Notes: generated by a model not told the origin, from the sequence alone. A stretch of DNA of 64,000 nucleotides from Ardenticatenaceae bacterium (GCA_020634395.1 JACKBU010000019.1:35689-99688); one strand, 5' to 3'; positions 14,540 to 23,523 are shown, numbered from the stretch's first letter. Translations and numbers: made by a program.

Positions 14540-16954
14540 CTATTTCCGTTTGCTCGACCACTGCCCGTACCGGCCGATGACCAGGCCCGTCACCAGGAAC
14601 AGCGGCAGCACCATAATTGTGGCGCAGATGCCGGTGCGCGCCGATGATTTGGCCGGTGCGTCCGGGCTGGCCGGAAGGGGCGTCTCCTCGCTGGCCGGAG
14701 CAGCGGGCACGGCCGTTTCCGCCGGGTTTATTTCTGCGGTGGGTTGGTCGGGTAGAACGGCCGTTTCCACCCCTTCTCCCTCGGGCACAATCTCGTAGGC
14801 CTGGCTGCCCGCCAGCACCAGCACCCGTGGCCCAATAGCCAGATATTGACCCAGCTCTGGCACAGCCGCCAGTAAGTCAAAGTAAGCATCGCTGGCAAAG
14901 CCAATCGGCTGCGGCGTCGTCCGTTCCGGATCATAAGCCGTGTCAATCCATACGCCATCGCGCAAAACAAACGTTTTGCTGCCGACTACTTTTACCTCCC
15001 CTGTCGTGTTGGGCGCAGCTTCGCCCGGCGCGTTGGTGGCGTTAGGTGACAGGGTGGGCAGCGCCAGAGGCGCTTCGGCGGCGGCCATGTCGGCGGCAGC
15101 CGCGGCTTCCTCAACCACGCCTTCCGTCACCACCCGCGTTACTTCCACTGCGTCTTCGGCAATGGTTTGCCGCCCGGTCTGGGTAAAAATGTCATCTTCC
15201 TCGATGAGGTAGCTGGTGTAGGGCGTGATGATGCCATAGCGGATAGAGAGGTTCACGACGCTTTGTACCAGTTCTGGCTCTTCGCCGCGCAGCCGGATTT
15301 CGCGCAGCAGGTGGCCAATGGCTCGTGTGGCCCACAGGCGGGGAATAAAATCGTCGCCGCCCTGGGTGTGGAAGAGGTTGTCTTCGTAGATGAAAACCTG
15401 CGGCTCGCCGTTGACTGTGCCGCGCAGGGTGATGGTTGCCGGACCACCTTCGCGGTAGCGGCCGGCCAGCACCAACTGGGTGCCGGCAAACAGGTCGGGC
15501 AGCGTATCGGGATACATCTGCTCCACCGTCACACCGCCAAAATCCAGGCTGATGTCGGCCAGGACCGGCGTGCTTACTTTGGCGTAGAAGCTGCTCACTT
15601 CTTCGTCGATGGCTTGAAACGGCCGTACATACGTCGTCGTCCCGCGGTGATTCTCTGCCAGGGCATCCAGCAGGTTGGGGTCCACGTCATCACCCACACC
15701 AAAAGCAAAAATACGCGCATTGGTGGGCATCGCCTGGCCCACCGCATCCAGCAGCAGCGGCGTCTCCACGATGCCCTCTGTCGCCAGCCCATCCGTCAGA
15801 AAAATGATGGTCGTGGGGCGCTGGGGGTCTACCATGTTGGCCGCCTCCAGCAGCGCCTGGCTGATGTTGGTGCCGCCCAGGGCTTCCAGGCTGTTGATGA
15901 AGGCCTGGTAATTGCCTGGTTGTTCGGCGGGAACCAGCTCCGGCTGGTAGGTGCGCACGCCGGTGCTAAACGGCACGATGTTAAAGTGGTCACCCGGCTT
16001 TAGATGCTCAATCACGTAGCTGGCTGCTTGCTGCGCCTGCTGGATTTTTTCGCCTTCCATGCTGCCGGAGGTATCCATGACCAGTATCACGTCTTTGGCA
16101 ATCACTTCTGTCGCTTCCACGCTGGGAGCTACCAGCAGCAAGAAGAACCCATCCTCGCCGGCTTCTTTGTAACTGAGCAGGTTCAGGCCAATGTCCTCCG
16201 GGGTTACGGTGTAGTAAAGCTCAAAATCCTGGTCGGCGACCACGGCGCTGGCTTCGTAGCCGACTATCGCCCGGTAATCGCCCTCGCGGCTGACGGCTAC
16301 CGGATGGCTGGGCGAGTAGATGGCGCGAATGGCTTCGTTGCTGCGCACGTCTACCCGAATGCTCTGATTGTCCAGAGGCGCGTTGGTGTATAACTTGGTT
16401 GATTGGGGGAAGATGTAGTGGACCACGCCGTTGTCTGCCGGTAAGACCTGGGTGTATTCAATTTCTATGCGCCGCTCGTCGTGGGGCGGAATGGGAAAGA
16501 CGTTAGCCTGGACGGCCTGCGTCCCCACATATTCCAGCAAAGCGGGGTCGCGCAGCTGGCGCACGATGTTGTCGTAGATCTGGCGGGCTTCGTCGCGCTC
16601 TAAGATTTTGGCTTCGATGGGCTGGCCGTCTACCCACATGGTGAGTTGGCTGATGGCCGCGCCTTCGGGCAGGGGAAAGAGGTATGTGCCTTCGAGCATC
16701 CACTCGTTGTCGTTGACGAATAGTTGGTCGATGTGGGTTGTGGCGACCTGATTTTCGATGCTGACATCGACGCGCTGGTATTCGATGGTGAGGCCATCGA
16801 TTTGCCAGGGCGGCGTTATACGTGTGACGTCAATCGGCGGCGGCTCGATGGGAATGGGCGGCTCTATTGGTTCTGGCGTCTGGGCGAAGACGAGACTGCC
16901 GGTTCCCAACAAAAGTATCAGAACGGAAACGAACAGAATAAATGACTTTTTCAT
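14540..16954 (-). CDS. Secreted/anchored VIT and VWA domain protein
   Basis: An 804-residue surface protein. Residues 1-25 are a signal peptide. A VIT domain follows (about 45-175: LFVNDNEWMLEGTYLFPLP, ERDEARQIYDNIVRQLRDPALLEYV, NVFPIPPHDERRIEIEYTQVLP), then a von Willebrand A domain from about 285 with an intact MIDAS motif DTSGSMEG, and T and D ligands in GGTNIS and FLTDGLATEG. The C-terminus has a Pro/Ala/Thr-rich stalk and a final transmembrane helix near 775-795 with a basic tail (YGQWSSKRK). Inter-alpha-trypsin-inhibitor-like VIT/VWA proteins bind partners through a metal ion. An AAGGAGG site precedes the ATG. It is probably an adhesion or surface-assembly protein. Confidence 0.88.
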   Translation of the reverse strand: MKKSFILFVSVLILLLGTGSLVFAQTPEPIEPPIPIEPPPIDVTRITPPWQIDGLTIEYQRVDVSIENQVATTHIDQLFVNDNEWMLEGTYLFPLPEGAAISQLTMWVDGQPIEAKILERDEARQIYDNIVRQLRDPALLEYVGTQAVQANVFPIPPHDERRIEIEYTQVLPADNGVVHYIFPQSTKLYTNAPLDNQSIRVDVRSNEAIRAIYSPSHPVAVSREGDYRAIVGYEASAVVADQDFELYYTVTPEDIGLNLLSYKEAGEDGFFLLLVAPSVEATEVIAKDVILVMDTSGSMEGEKIQQAQQAASYVIEHLKPGDHFNIVPFSTGVRTYQPELVPAEQPGNYQAFINSLEALGGTNISQALLEAANMVDPQRPTTIIFLTDGLATEGIVETPLLLDAVGQAMPTNARIFAFGVGDDVDPNLLDALAENHRGTTTYVRPFQAIDEEVSSFYAKVSTPVLADISLDFGGVTVEQMYPDTLPDLFAGTQLVLAGRYREGGPATITLRGTVNGEPQVFIYEDNLFHTQGGDDFIPRLWATRAIGHLLREIRLRGEEPELVQSVVNLSIRYGIITPYTSYLIEEDDIFTQTGRQTIAEDAVEVTRVVTEGVVEEAAAAADMAAAEAPLALPTLSPNATNAPGEAAPNTTGEVKVVGSKTFVLRDGVWIDTAYDPERTTPQPIGFASDAYFDLLAAVPELGQYLAIGPRVLVLAGSQAYEIVPEGEGVETAVLPDQPTAEINPAETAVPAAPASEETPLPASPDAPAKSSARTGICATIMVLPLFLVTGLVIGRYGQWSSKRK

Positions 16955-17122
16955 GGCTGTGTCCTCCTTGGACAGGTATGGCCCTTGTCAACACCTTTAG
17001 GACGCAGCCGGCGGGCATTATGTTCCCGCCTATCTTTATTTTTGAGGATTTGGAAGCTGGGGCGGCGCACGGCCGTTCCCCTTCGTTCCGCCGCCCCTGC
17101 CTCCAGGCTCTTTGATCAGCGG

Positions 17123-17647
17123 CTAGGGCACGGGCTGCCCATCCGCTCCACACAGCACAAAGTGCTGCTTCAGATCGGTATGATATTCATAGCTTTGGCC
17201 GGATGCTTCCAGAACGATCTTGTAACCGGGCGTGATGACTTGCATGTAGGCGTAGCCAGGAGCCGGGCAGCCGAGCGCGCTGTCTGACCACTCAACGCTG
17301 GTGACCGAGACGACCGAAATCTCGCTGGCGTCTACGCCTGAGCGGTCGGCCAGATCCTGGCTGACGAGGTGGACGACGGCCGTTTGCGCATCCGGCATGC
17401 CGGGCGTGGGCGGCGTGGGCGTGGGCGGCGTGGGCGTGGGCAGGTCTACAGGATACGCCGCCCCGGTGGCCAGCGCCGCGCCGGGGTATGCCGGCGGGTA
17501 AGCGGCCGGGGTGTCTGTTGGTGGCGGATTGAGGGGCGGGGCGGCGGTGGCCGGTTCGGGCACGGCCGTGGCTTCTCCGCCGCCGCTTGTACAGGCGGCC
17601 AGCAAGCCGGCTAAAAGAAGTATTGCTATCAGTAACCATTGTTTCAT
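17123..17647 (-). CDS. Small secreted lipoprotein with Pro/Thr-rich stalk
   Basis: A 174-residue predicted lipoprotein. The signal peptide ends LLAACTSGG, giving a lipidated Cys near residue 19. Residues 25-95 are a Pro/Thr/Ala-rich stalk with runs of TPPTPTPP, and the C-terminal 80 residues form a small domain (LSQDLADRSGVDASEISVVSV, DSALGCPAPGYAYMQVITPG, YKIVLEASGQSYEYHTD, FVLCG) with two cysteines that may form a disulfide. That domain recurs in Chloroflexota-type lipoproteins but I do not recognise a function. I use the ATG at 17645-17647 with GGAGG six bases upstream. It lies between the VIT/VWA gene and the repeat arrays. Confidence 0.75.
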   Translation of the reverse strand: MKQWLLIAILLLAGLLAACTSGGGEATAVPEPATAAPPLNPPPTDTPAAYPPAYPGAALATGAAYPVDLPTPTPPTPTPPTPGMPDAQTAVVHLVSQDLADRSGVDASEISVVSVTSVEWSDSALGCPAPGYAYMQVITPGYKIVLEASGQSYEYHTDLKQHFVLCGADGQPVP

Positions 17648-17843
17648 GTTCAACCTCCAAAATTGGGTTTCAGCCGCGCCGTCAACCGCTGGCCCGCCTG
17701 AAAAAGGATTCTAGCAGGTAAAACGTCCCGGCAAATAAGTCCGTTCCACGAATCCGGCCGTCAGAGTTTAGAATCGGGCGCTGCTGTCTGGAACGAGCGC
17801 GCCCTGATGTTTGACGGCCGTTTCTCTCCGTCAATTTCTCCAG

Positions 17844-18095
17844 CCGCACAGCCCTCATCCCCAACCGCACAGCCCTCATCCCCAACCGCACAGCCCTCAT
17901 CCCCAGCCGCACAGCCCTCATCCCCAACCGCACAGCCCTCATCCCCAACCGCACAGCCCTCGTCCCCAACCGCACAGCCCTCATCCCCAACCGCGCAGCC
18001 CTCATCCCCAACCGCACAGCCCTCATCCCCAGCCGCGCAGCCCTCGTCCCCAACCGCGCAGCCCTCATCCCCAACCGCGCAGCCCTCATCCCCAC
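17844..18095. repeat. Tandem array A: 12 units of 21 bp
   Basis: Twelve head-to-tail 21-bp units with core CCGCACAGCCCTCATCCCC and only scattered substitutions (A/G at three positions). The period is a multiple of three, so several frames stay open and give false heptapeptide ORFs on both strands. The array is in a gene-free stretch of about 1.0 kb (17648-18676), which holds in order a non-repetitive 200 bp, array A, a REP-like palindrome, a junction palindrome, array B and about 200 bp before the next gene. There are no unique spacers, so it is not a CRISPR array. Confidence 0.92.
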
Positions 18096-18121
18096 GGGGA
18101 CGGCCGTTGCCGTAACCATTC

Positions 18122-18154
18122 ATCCTCCCGGAAGTTCTGAACTTCCGGGAGGAT
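18122..18154. repeat. REP-like palindrome between the arrays
   Basis: Perfect 15-bp arms ATCCTCCCGGAAGTT and AACTTCCGGGAGGAT around a 3-nt loop. The core ACTTCCGGGAGG recurs in the hairpin at 33083-33125. It resembles REP elements or small non-autonomous repeats. Confidence 0.65.
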
Positions 18155-18191
18155 TGGCGAATCAGCCCTCATCCCCACGGGGATGAGGGCT

Positions 18192-18464
18192 GCCGTAGCG
18201 GGGATGACCATTGCCGTAGTGGGGATGACCATTGCCGTAGTGGGGATGACCATTGCCGTAGTGGGGATGACCATTGCCGTAGCGGGGATGACCATTGCCG
18301 TAGCGGGGATGACCACTGCCGTAGCGGGGATGACCATTGCCGTAGCGGGGATGACCATTGCCGTAGCGGGGATGACCGTTGCCGTAGCGGGGATGACCAT
18401 TGCCGTAGCGGGGATGACCACTGCCGTAGCGGGGATGACCATTGCCGTCGTGAGGACGGCCGTT
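18192..18464. repeat. Tandem array B: 13 units of 21 bp, inverted relative of array A
   Basis: Thirteen 21-bp units with core GCCGTAGCGGGGATGACC. The last unit is divergent and ends in ACGGCCGT. Units share the TCATCCCC core with array A on the opposite strand. Directly before it, a 14-bp perfect hairpin (18163-18192, CAGCCCTCATCCCC and its complement) is formed by one array-A-type half unit facing its own inverse, as expected at an inversion junction. Reading frames through it only encode short repetitive peptides. Confidence 0.9.
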
Positions 18465-18676
18465 CCATCCCCTCCCTGCCTGAAAAGGATACAATAGCGT
18501 TATGTGGAAACGGGAAACGGCCGTAATGCCTGCGGCTTGGCGCGGGGCAACCGGGGTGTGGCTCCGCCAGAAGGGCATCCCTACGGGCTGAGAGGCGGTC
18601 ACAGCGGCAAATGGAGATCGCACCGCAGCACGGGTTGGGAGCAATCAGAAGAAATACCCTAATAAGGAGATCGTTT

Positions 18677-20164
18677 ATGTGTAAACAAGTAACAGGTTAC
18701 ACATGGTGCTTATTTTGGTTAATTTCGCTTATAACAGCGTGCACAACAGTAAACACGGATGCCGCTATAAATGAAGCCCATACACCGCAAATCGCCAGTT
18801 CATCAACTGCTGTCCAAATGTTCAGCACAGAAACACCTGCGGCAGAAAATCAAATCAATAAAACTGTATCGGCGCTGGTACAGCCCACAGCTAATGTCCT
18901 AACAGAATCGGTAGGTGTTACGATACCATCGACGCCGATAACTGTACCTACAACAACAGTGGGGACAAACAATACTGTTTTTGATACGGCTTTCGTATTT
19001 ATACAAGGATCTGAATACTATGGCTTAAAGCCTATCAGCTATACTTCGATTGAAGAAGCAGAACTACTAGCCCAGAATTGGCAAGGTTTTTATCCGCACT
19101 ACGCCGGTGAGCCATTTCATAACGGTGGGGCTGTTGGCCCCGGTGACGCCTTGTTGCTCTCCTTTGCAAATTATGCCAATAAAATTGCTTATTGGACTGG
19201 CAACGAAACAGGTCAGTTATGGATTTCTGACTTGAAGTTAGAAAATCCGCAGTTAGCCTATACTGATGAAGAACAGATATATGCTACTGGTGATGATTCG
19301 TTGTTTTCATGGTTTGGTAAAGGTGATTTGATCTGGACACCAGATGATTTGCATGTCATTTTCGATCCCCAAGATGAAACATTACCTAATTTGATTTATC
19401 ATTTGACCAGCAATTCTATGGACCCCTGGCCATGGTATTGCGATCGCATAGCTTTATCTCCTCGAACCAGTCGTCTGGCGCTATGGTGTTCTGCTTTAGA
19501 TGGGAGTCCAAATTTTGCTGTGATAGAGTGGGGTGGTGAAATTTGGACTAGCTCATCTGCCCCTGAACAGGAACTTGTTCACCGCAGAGACGAACGACCA
19601 TTACGTTGGGATAGTAATTGGGCCTGGTCAAGTGATGGACAACAGATTGCTTATTTTGATCCCTCGGATGCAAAGGGACAACTGTCTATCGCTAATGCTC
19701 AAGGCGTTCAACGATCCCTTTTTCCAGGCGCCGCCTGGTGGTTAAACTCGAACATGTCTCGTATAGGAGTACCCGCAGAGATTATCCATTGGTCGCAAGA
19801 CGGAAAAAGGTTATTAGTGTATTCAAATGACTTGACCACAGATGCGTGCCCGGACATCGAGATCATGTTTGACTTGACTGAAGGAGATCTTACTGATGTT
19901 CCTTGTTGGCATATACTGGATTCACAAGACTATGGTGTGCTTTGGAGTTGGCGGGATTTTGTTATCACCTCGGGAGAAACTTCAGAGCTTACTAAATTCT
20001 GGCGGGATTATGAGGCCTCAATCTCTCCCCTTGGTGACTACTTGATGCTTACAATGCTTTTGGAGGACAACAAGGTGTGGAATGGCATAGTTAGGTTTAA
20101 CGAGGGGGATTCTGCGATTCTAGATAATGCGCCAGCTTCTGCGATGCGCTGGCTCAATAAATAG
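18677..20164 (+). CDS. Predicted lipoprotein, WD40/TolB-like propeller, AT-richer than neighbours
   Basis: A 495-residue predicted lipoprotein. The signal peptide ends SLITACTT, so Cys near residue 23 should be lipidated. A Ser/Thr-rich spacer to about residue 100 is followed by a domain with repeated propeller-like strands (NKIAYWTGNETGQLWISDL, IWTPDDLHVIFDP, WSSDGQQIAYFDP, WSQDGKRLLVYS), the pattern of TolB/WD40-like beta propellers. I start it at the ATG at 18677, with AAGGAGA 6 nt upstream. Its DNA is visibly richer in A+T than its neighbours and contains no ACGGCCGT copy, which suggests recent acquisition. No partner gene is obvious. Confidence 0.75.
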   Translation: MCKQVTGYTWCLFWLISLITACTTVNTDAAINEAHTPQIASSSTAVQMFSTETPAAENQINKTVSALVQPTANVLTESVGVTIPSTPITVPTTTVGTNNTVFDTAFVFIQGSEYYGLKPISYTSIEEAELLAQNWQGFYPHYAGEPFHNGGAVGPGDALLLSFANYANKIAYWTGNETGQLWISDLKLENPQLAYTDEEQIYATGDDSLFSWFGKGDLIWTPDDLHVIFDPQDETLPNLIYHLTSNSMDPWPWYCDRIALSPRTSRLALWCSALDGSPNFAVIEWGGEIWTSSSAPEQELVHRRDERPLRWDSNWAWSSDGQQIAYFDPSDAKGQLSIANAQGVQRSLFPGAAWWLNSNMSRIGVPAEIIHWSQDGKRLLVYSNDLTTDACPDIEIMFDLTEGDLTDVPCWHILDSQDYGVLWSWRDFVITSGETSELTKFWRDYEASISPLGDYLMLTMLLEDNKVWNGIVRFNEGDSAILDNAPASAMRWLNK

Positions 20165-20221
20165 ACCCTATGGTTCTCTATAAGAACAACGTAAAACGCA
20201 ATTCTTAGTGCAAAAACGCGT

Positions 20222-20327
20222 AAACGGCCGTGCCTCGTTCCCCGTTCAGTGTTAGCTGTTGATTGTTGGGGACACGGCCGTTTCCCCTTCACTTTTCCCT
20301 GTTCATTGTTCGGCAACGGCCGTGTCC
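20222..20327. other. Three ACGGCCGT copies forming mutually exclusive hairpins
   Basis: Copy 1 (AAACGGCCGTG, 20222-20232) can pair with copy 2 (CACGGCCGTTT, 20273-20283). Copy 2 can instead pair over 13 bp with copy 3 (GGACACGGCCGTT at 20270-20282 and AACGGCCGTGTCC at 20315-20327). The two stems share copy 2, so only one can form. The first hairpin may terminate the lipoprotein transcript; the second ends inside the promoter of the S9 peptidase gene. Confidence 0.5.
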
Positions 20328-20335
20328 AGTATAAT
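20306..20335 (+). promoter_or_regulatory. Putative promoter for the S9 peptidase gene with a palindrome in the spacer
   Basis: TTGTTC (20306-20311), an 18-bp spacer and TATAAT (20330-20335). A copy of ACGGCCGT lies in the spacer. The leader would be about 60 nt. The -35 match is moderate. Confidence 0.45.
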
Positions 20336-20400
20336 CAGGCGGCAAACAACCAGACCGGATTATAGGGACACGCACACCCAAGCAGGACAAGTGATTATCC

Positions 20401-22416
20401 ATGACTGCCGAATTGAAACGCCGCATCACCGCCGACGACCTCTACCACCTTCAGATCGTATCCGACCCGCAAATTTCGCCCGACGGCCAGCACGTCGTTT
20501 TCTGCGTGCAGACGGTGGAGCGAAGCAGCGAAAAGAAATACAGCCACCTCTGGCTGGTCCCAACTGACGGCGCTGCGCCGCCGCGCCAGTTCACCTTCGG
20601 CCAGCACCGCGACACTCACCCGCGCTGGTCGCCCGACGGCCGTTCCCTCGCCTTCCTCTCCAACCGCGCCGACGAAAAACAGGCCCAGATTTACCGCATC
20701 GGCCTGGACGGGGGCGAGGCCCAACCCATCACCCAGCTCGCCGGAGCCATTGCCACCTTTGCCTGGTCGCCGGACGGGACGCAGTTTGTCTGCCAGTTCC
20801 GCCAGAAAGATCAGACGGCCGTCGAAATGGAAAAAGACGAACGCAAAAAGAAGCTGGGCCTGGTGGATCGGCGCATTACCCGCCTGGATTATCGCGCCGA
20901 CGGCGCGGGCTTCCTGCCGCAGGAACGCTGGCACCTCTGGACCATCGACACGGCCAGCGGTGCGGCCACCCAACTGACCAGCGGCGACATCTTCCACGAA
21001 ACCAACCCCAGCTGGTCGCCCGACGGCCGTTTCATCCTCTTTGCCTCCGTCCGCACAGACCCGCCCGACCTCAACTGGGAGCAGTCGGAACTGTACCTGA
21101 TCCCGGCGCAGGGCGGGGACATGCGGCCGGTGCCAGGGCATGACGGCCGTAAATTTGAAGGCACGTTCTCGCCCGACGGCCAAACCATCGCCTATCTGGG
21201 GCGCGAACGGTACGGCACCTGGTATCAGTTGGACTGCCTGTACGTGACGGCCGTCGACGGCCGTGAAACGCGCAATTTGTCTGCGCCCTATGATGTGCAC
21301 TGCGGCCTGGCTACCCTCACAGACGTTGGCAGCGGGTCAGCGGCCACGCCGCCTACCTGGACAGCCAATGGGCAGGGCGTCTACAGTGTCGTCAGCCAGA
21401 ACGGCGGCCAATCTCTGCAATGTTTCCCGGCCGGCGGGCAGCCGCCCACGCCGGTCATCGACGGGCCGGGATTGGTAGCCGCGTTTTCGCTGGATGCGGC
21501 TCACGGCCGTATGGCCTACCTTTGGGGAACCCTCGATCGGCCCGGCCAGATCTGGCTGCGCGAGATGACCAGCGGCGAGAACCGCCTCCTGGTGGATCTC
21601 AACGCCGATCTGCTGGCGGAAATTGACCTGGGCCACACTGAGGAGGTGTGGTTTGCGGCGCAGGACGGGTACAAACTGCAGGGCTGGATCACTTATCCGC
21701 CCGACTTTGATCCCACGCGGCAATATCCGGCGATACTGGAGATTCATGGCGGGCCGATGGGGCAGTACGGCCGGGCCTTCATGCACGAATTTTATTTTCT
21801 GGCTGCCCAGGGTTACATCGTCTTTTGGAGCAATCCGCGCGGCGGGCAGGGGTACGGCGAGGACCATCTGGCGGCTATTGCCAACGCCTGGGGCACGGTG
21901 GATTACGATGACGTGATGGCCTGGACCGACTACGTGGCGGCGCAGCCCTACGTGGATGCGGCGCGCCTGGGTGTGACGGGCGGCAGCTACGGCGGCTATA
22001 TGACCACGCTGATCATTGGCCGCACGGAGCGATTTAAAGCGGCCGTCGCCCAGCGGGTCGTCAGCAACCTGATCAGCTTTTACGGCGGCAGCGACCTGAA
22101 CGGCACGCGCACGGAAAGCCTGATCGGCGCGGCGCAGCCGCCCTGGGAGGCGTTTGCCGCCTACTGGCAGCAGTCGCCGATGAAAACCATCGGCCAGGCC
22201 CGCACGCCGACGCTGATTATGCACAGCGAACAGGACAAGCGCTGCCCGCCGGAGCAGGGCGAGCAGGTGTTTGTGGCTCTGAAGCGGCTGGGCGTGGAAA
22301 CAGAATTGATTTTATTCCCGGATGAAGGGCATGATTTGAGCCGCAGCGGCCGGACGGACCGCCGGATTGCCCGTTTACACCACATTCAGCGCTGGTTTGA
22401 CCGGTTTCTGAAGTGA
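20401..22416 (+). CDS. S9 family prolyl oligopeptidase / acylaminoacyl peptidase
   Basis: A 671-residue serine peptidase. Residues 1-390 form a WD40/TolB-like propeller (SPDGQHVVFCV, WSPDGRSLAFLSNRADEK, WSPDGTQFVCQF, WSPDGRFILFASVRTD), and residues 420-670 an alpha/beta hydrolase domain. The nucleophile is Ser529 in LGVTGGSYGGYM, with the Asp in HSEQDKRCP and the His in PDEGHDLSRSG. It would cleave short peptides, probably in the cytoplasm since no signal peptide is present. The gene contains many ACGGCCGT copies. It has its own promoter and is followed 36 bp later by the cyclase gene, so they may be co-transcribed. Confidence 0.93.
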   Translation: MTAELKRRITADDLYHLQIVSDPQISPDGQHVVFCVQTVERSSEKKYSHLWLVPTDGAAPPRQFTFGQHRDTHPRWSPDGRSLAFLSNRADEKQAQIYRIGLDGGEAQPITQLAGAIATFAWSPDGTQFVCQFRQKDQTAVEMEKDERKKKLGLVDRRITRLDYRADGAGFLPQERWHLWTIDTASGAATQLTSGDIFHETNPSWSPDGRFILFASVRTDPPDLNWEQSELYLIPAQGGDMRPVPGHDGRKFEGTFSPDGQTIAYLGRERYGTWYQLDCLYVTAVDGRETRNLSAPYDVHCGLATLTDVGSGSAATPPTWTANGQGVYSVVSQNGGQSLQCFPAGGQPPTPVIDGPGLVAAFSLDAAHGRMAYLWGTLDRPGQIWLREMTSGENRLLVDLNADLLAEIDLGHTEEVWFAAQDGYKLQGWITYPPDFDPTRQYPAILEIHGGPMGQYGRAFMHEFYFLAAQGYIVFWSNPRGGQGYGEDHLAAIANAWGTVDYDDVMAWTDYVAAQPYVDAARLGVTGGSYGGYMTTLIIGRTERFKAAVAQRVVSNLISFYGGSDLNGTRTESLIGAAQPPWEAFAAYWQQSPMKTIGQARTPTLIMHSEQDKRCPPEQGEQVFVALKRLGVETELILFPDEGHDLSRSGRTDRRIARLHHIQRWFDRFLK

Positions 22417-22452
22417 GCGGGCCGGCGGCCTGTTGTTTGAGGGACGATCCTC

Positions 22453-23508
22453 ATGAGTAACGCAGAAAGTAGTGCTACCGGACCCAATGTGCTGATTGTG
22501 GATGACAGCCCGGTGAATTTGCGTCTGTTGGCGCAAATTTTGAACAATATGGACTATATGGTGCGGCCGGCGAAGAACGGCCGTATTGCCCTTGCCTCGG
22601 CCAAAGCTGCCCCCCCAGACCTCATCCTGCTGGACATCATGATGCCAGAAATGAACGGCTTCGAGGTTTTGGCCCGGCTCAAAAGCGACCCCGACTTGCG
22701 TGACATTCCCGTGCTCATCATTTCCGCTCTCGATGACATGGACAGCATTGTGAAAGGCATCAAAATGGGGGCGGAAGATTATCTGCCCAAGCCGTTTGAA
22801 CGGGTGCTGCTGCAGGCGCGCATCGAAACCTGCCTGGAGAAAAAGCAGCTGCGTGACCGGGAAAAGCTGCACTTGCAGCAGATCGAGGCGGAGAAACGCC
22901 GGGCCGATGAACTGCTGCACGTTATTTTGCCCAATGCCATCGTGGCCGAGCTGAAGGCCACCGATGGCGTGCAGCCGCGCCTTTACCAGAACGTCGCGGT
23001 GCTGTTTGCCGACGTGGTGGGCTTTACCCCTTACTGCGAAACGCATACGCCAGAAGATGTGTTGATGAATTTGCAGGCGCTGGTGGAGGTGTATGAAAAG
23101 ATCACTTTTGCCTATGACCTGCAAAAGATAAAAACGGTGGGGGATGCTTTTATGGCGACGGCCGGTTTGCTAAACGTGCTGGACAATCCGGTAGCCCACT
23201 GTGTACGTTCTGCTTTTAAGATGATTGCCGCCGCGCCCAAGCTGCCGGCCGGCTGGCAGGTGCGGATTGGTATCCACATCGGCCCGGTGATTGCCGGTAT
23301 TGTGGGGCATCGGCAGTACTTGTTTGACTTGTGGGGGGATACGGTGAACACGGCGCAGCGCATCGAAAGCCAGGGTCCGCCCGGCACCATCAGCCTGAGC
23401 CGGGTGGCTTATGAACAGGTCGCTGATTACTGGCGGGCAGAAGCGCGGGGCTGTATTCCGGTGAAGGGGAAGGGCGAGTTGGAGATCTTCCAGATCGTGA
23501 CGGCGTAA
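22453..23508 (+). CDS. Response-regulator adenylate cyclase (REC plus class III cyclase)
   Basis: A 351-residue signalling protein. Residues 12-130 are a receiver domain (VLIVDDSPVNLRLL, phospho-acceptor Asp in ILLDIMMPEMNG, Lys in YLPKPFE). A coiled linker (about 130-165) leads to a class III nucleotide cyclase domain (about 175-345). The two metal aspartates are in VLFADVVGF and TVGDAFMA. The purine-recognition residues look like Lys (KIKTVGD) and Asp (DLWGDTVNTAQR), which favours ATP over GTP. It should be activated by a histidine kinase that is not nearby. The stop codon is followed in frame by a 21-bp repeat array. Confidence 0.9.
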   Translation: MSNAESSATGPNVLIVDDSPVNLRLLAQILNNMDYMVRPAKNGRIALASAKAAPPDLILLDIMMPEMNGFEVLARLKSDPDLRDIPVLIISALDDMDSIVKGIKMGAEDYLPKPFERVLLQARIETCLEKKQLRDREKLHLQQIEAEKRRADELLHVILPNAIVAELKATDGVQPRLYQNVAVLFADVVGFTPYCETHTPEDVLMNLQALVEVYEKITFAYDLQKIKTVGDAFMATAGLLNVLDNPVAHCVRSAFKMIAAAPKLPAGWQVRIGIHIGPVIAGIVGHRQYLFDLWGDTVNTAQRIESQGPPGTISLSRVAYEQVADYWRAEARGCIPVKGKGELEIFQIVTA

Positions 23509-23523
23509 GGTCTTGCCGGCCTA

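Noticed and set aside
17844..18464. CRISPR array
   Set aside because: Units are contiguous, 21 bp long and nearly identical, with no unique spacers, and no cas gene is nearby.
17682..18644. Proteins encoded by the repeat arrays (heptapeptide ORFs on both strands)
   Set aside because: A 21-bp period keeps several frames open at once; no ribosome site or conserved non-repeat domain is present.
20395..22224. Long minus-strand frames opposite the S9 peptidase gene
   Set aside because: The plus-strand frame has the complete propeller and catalytic triad; the others are GC-rich shadows.
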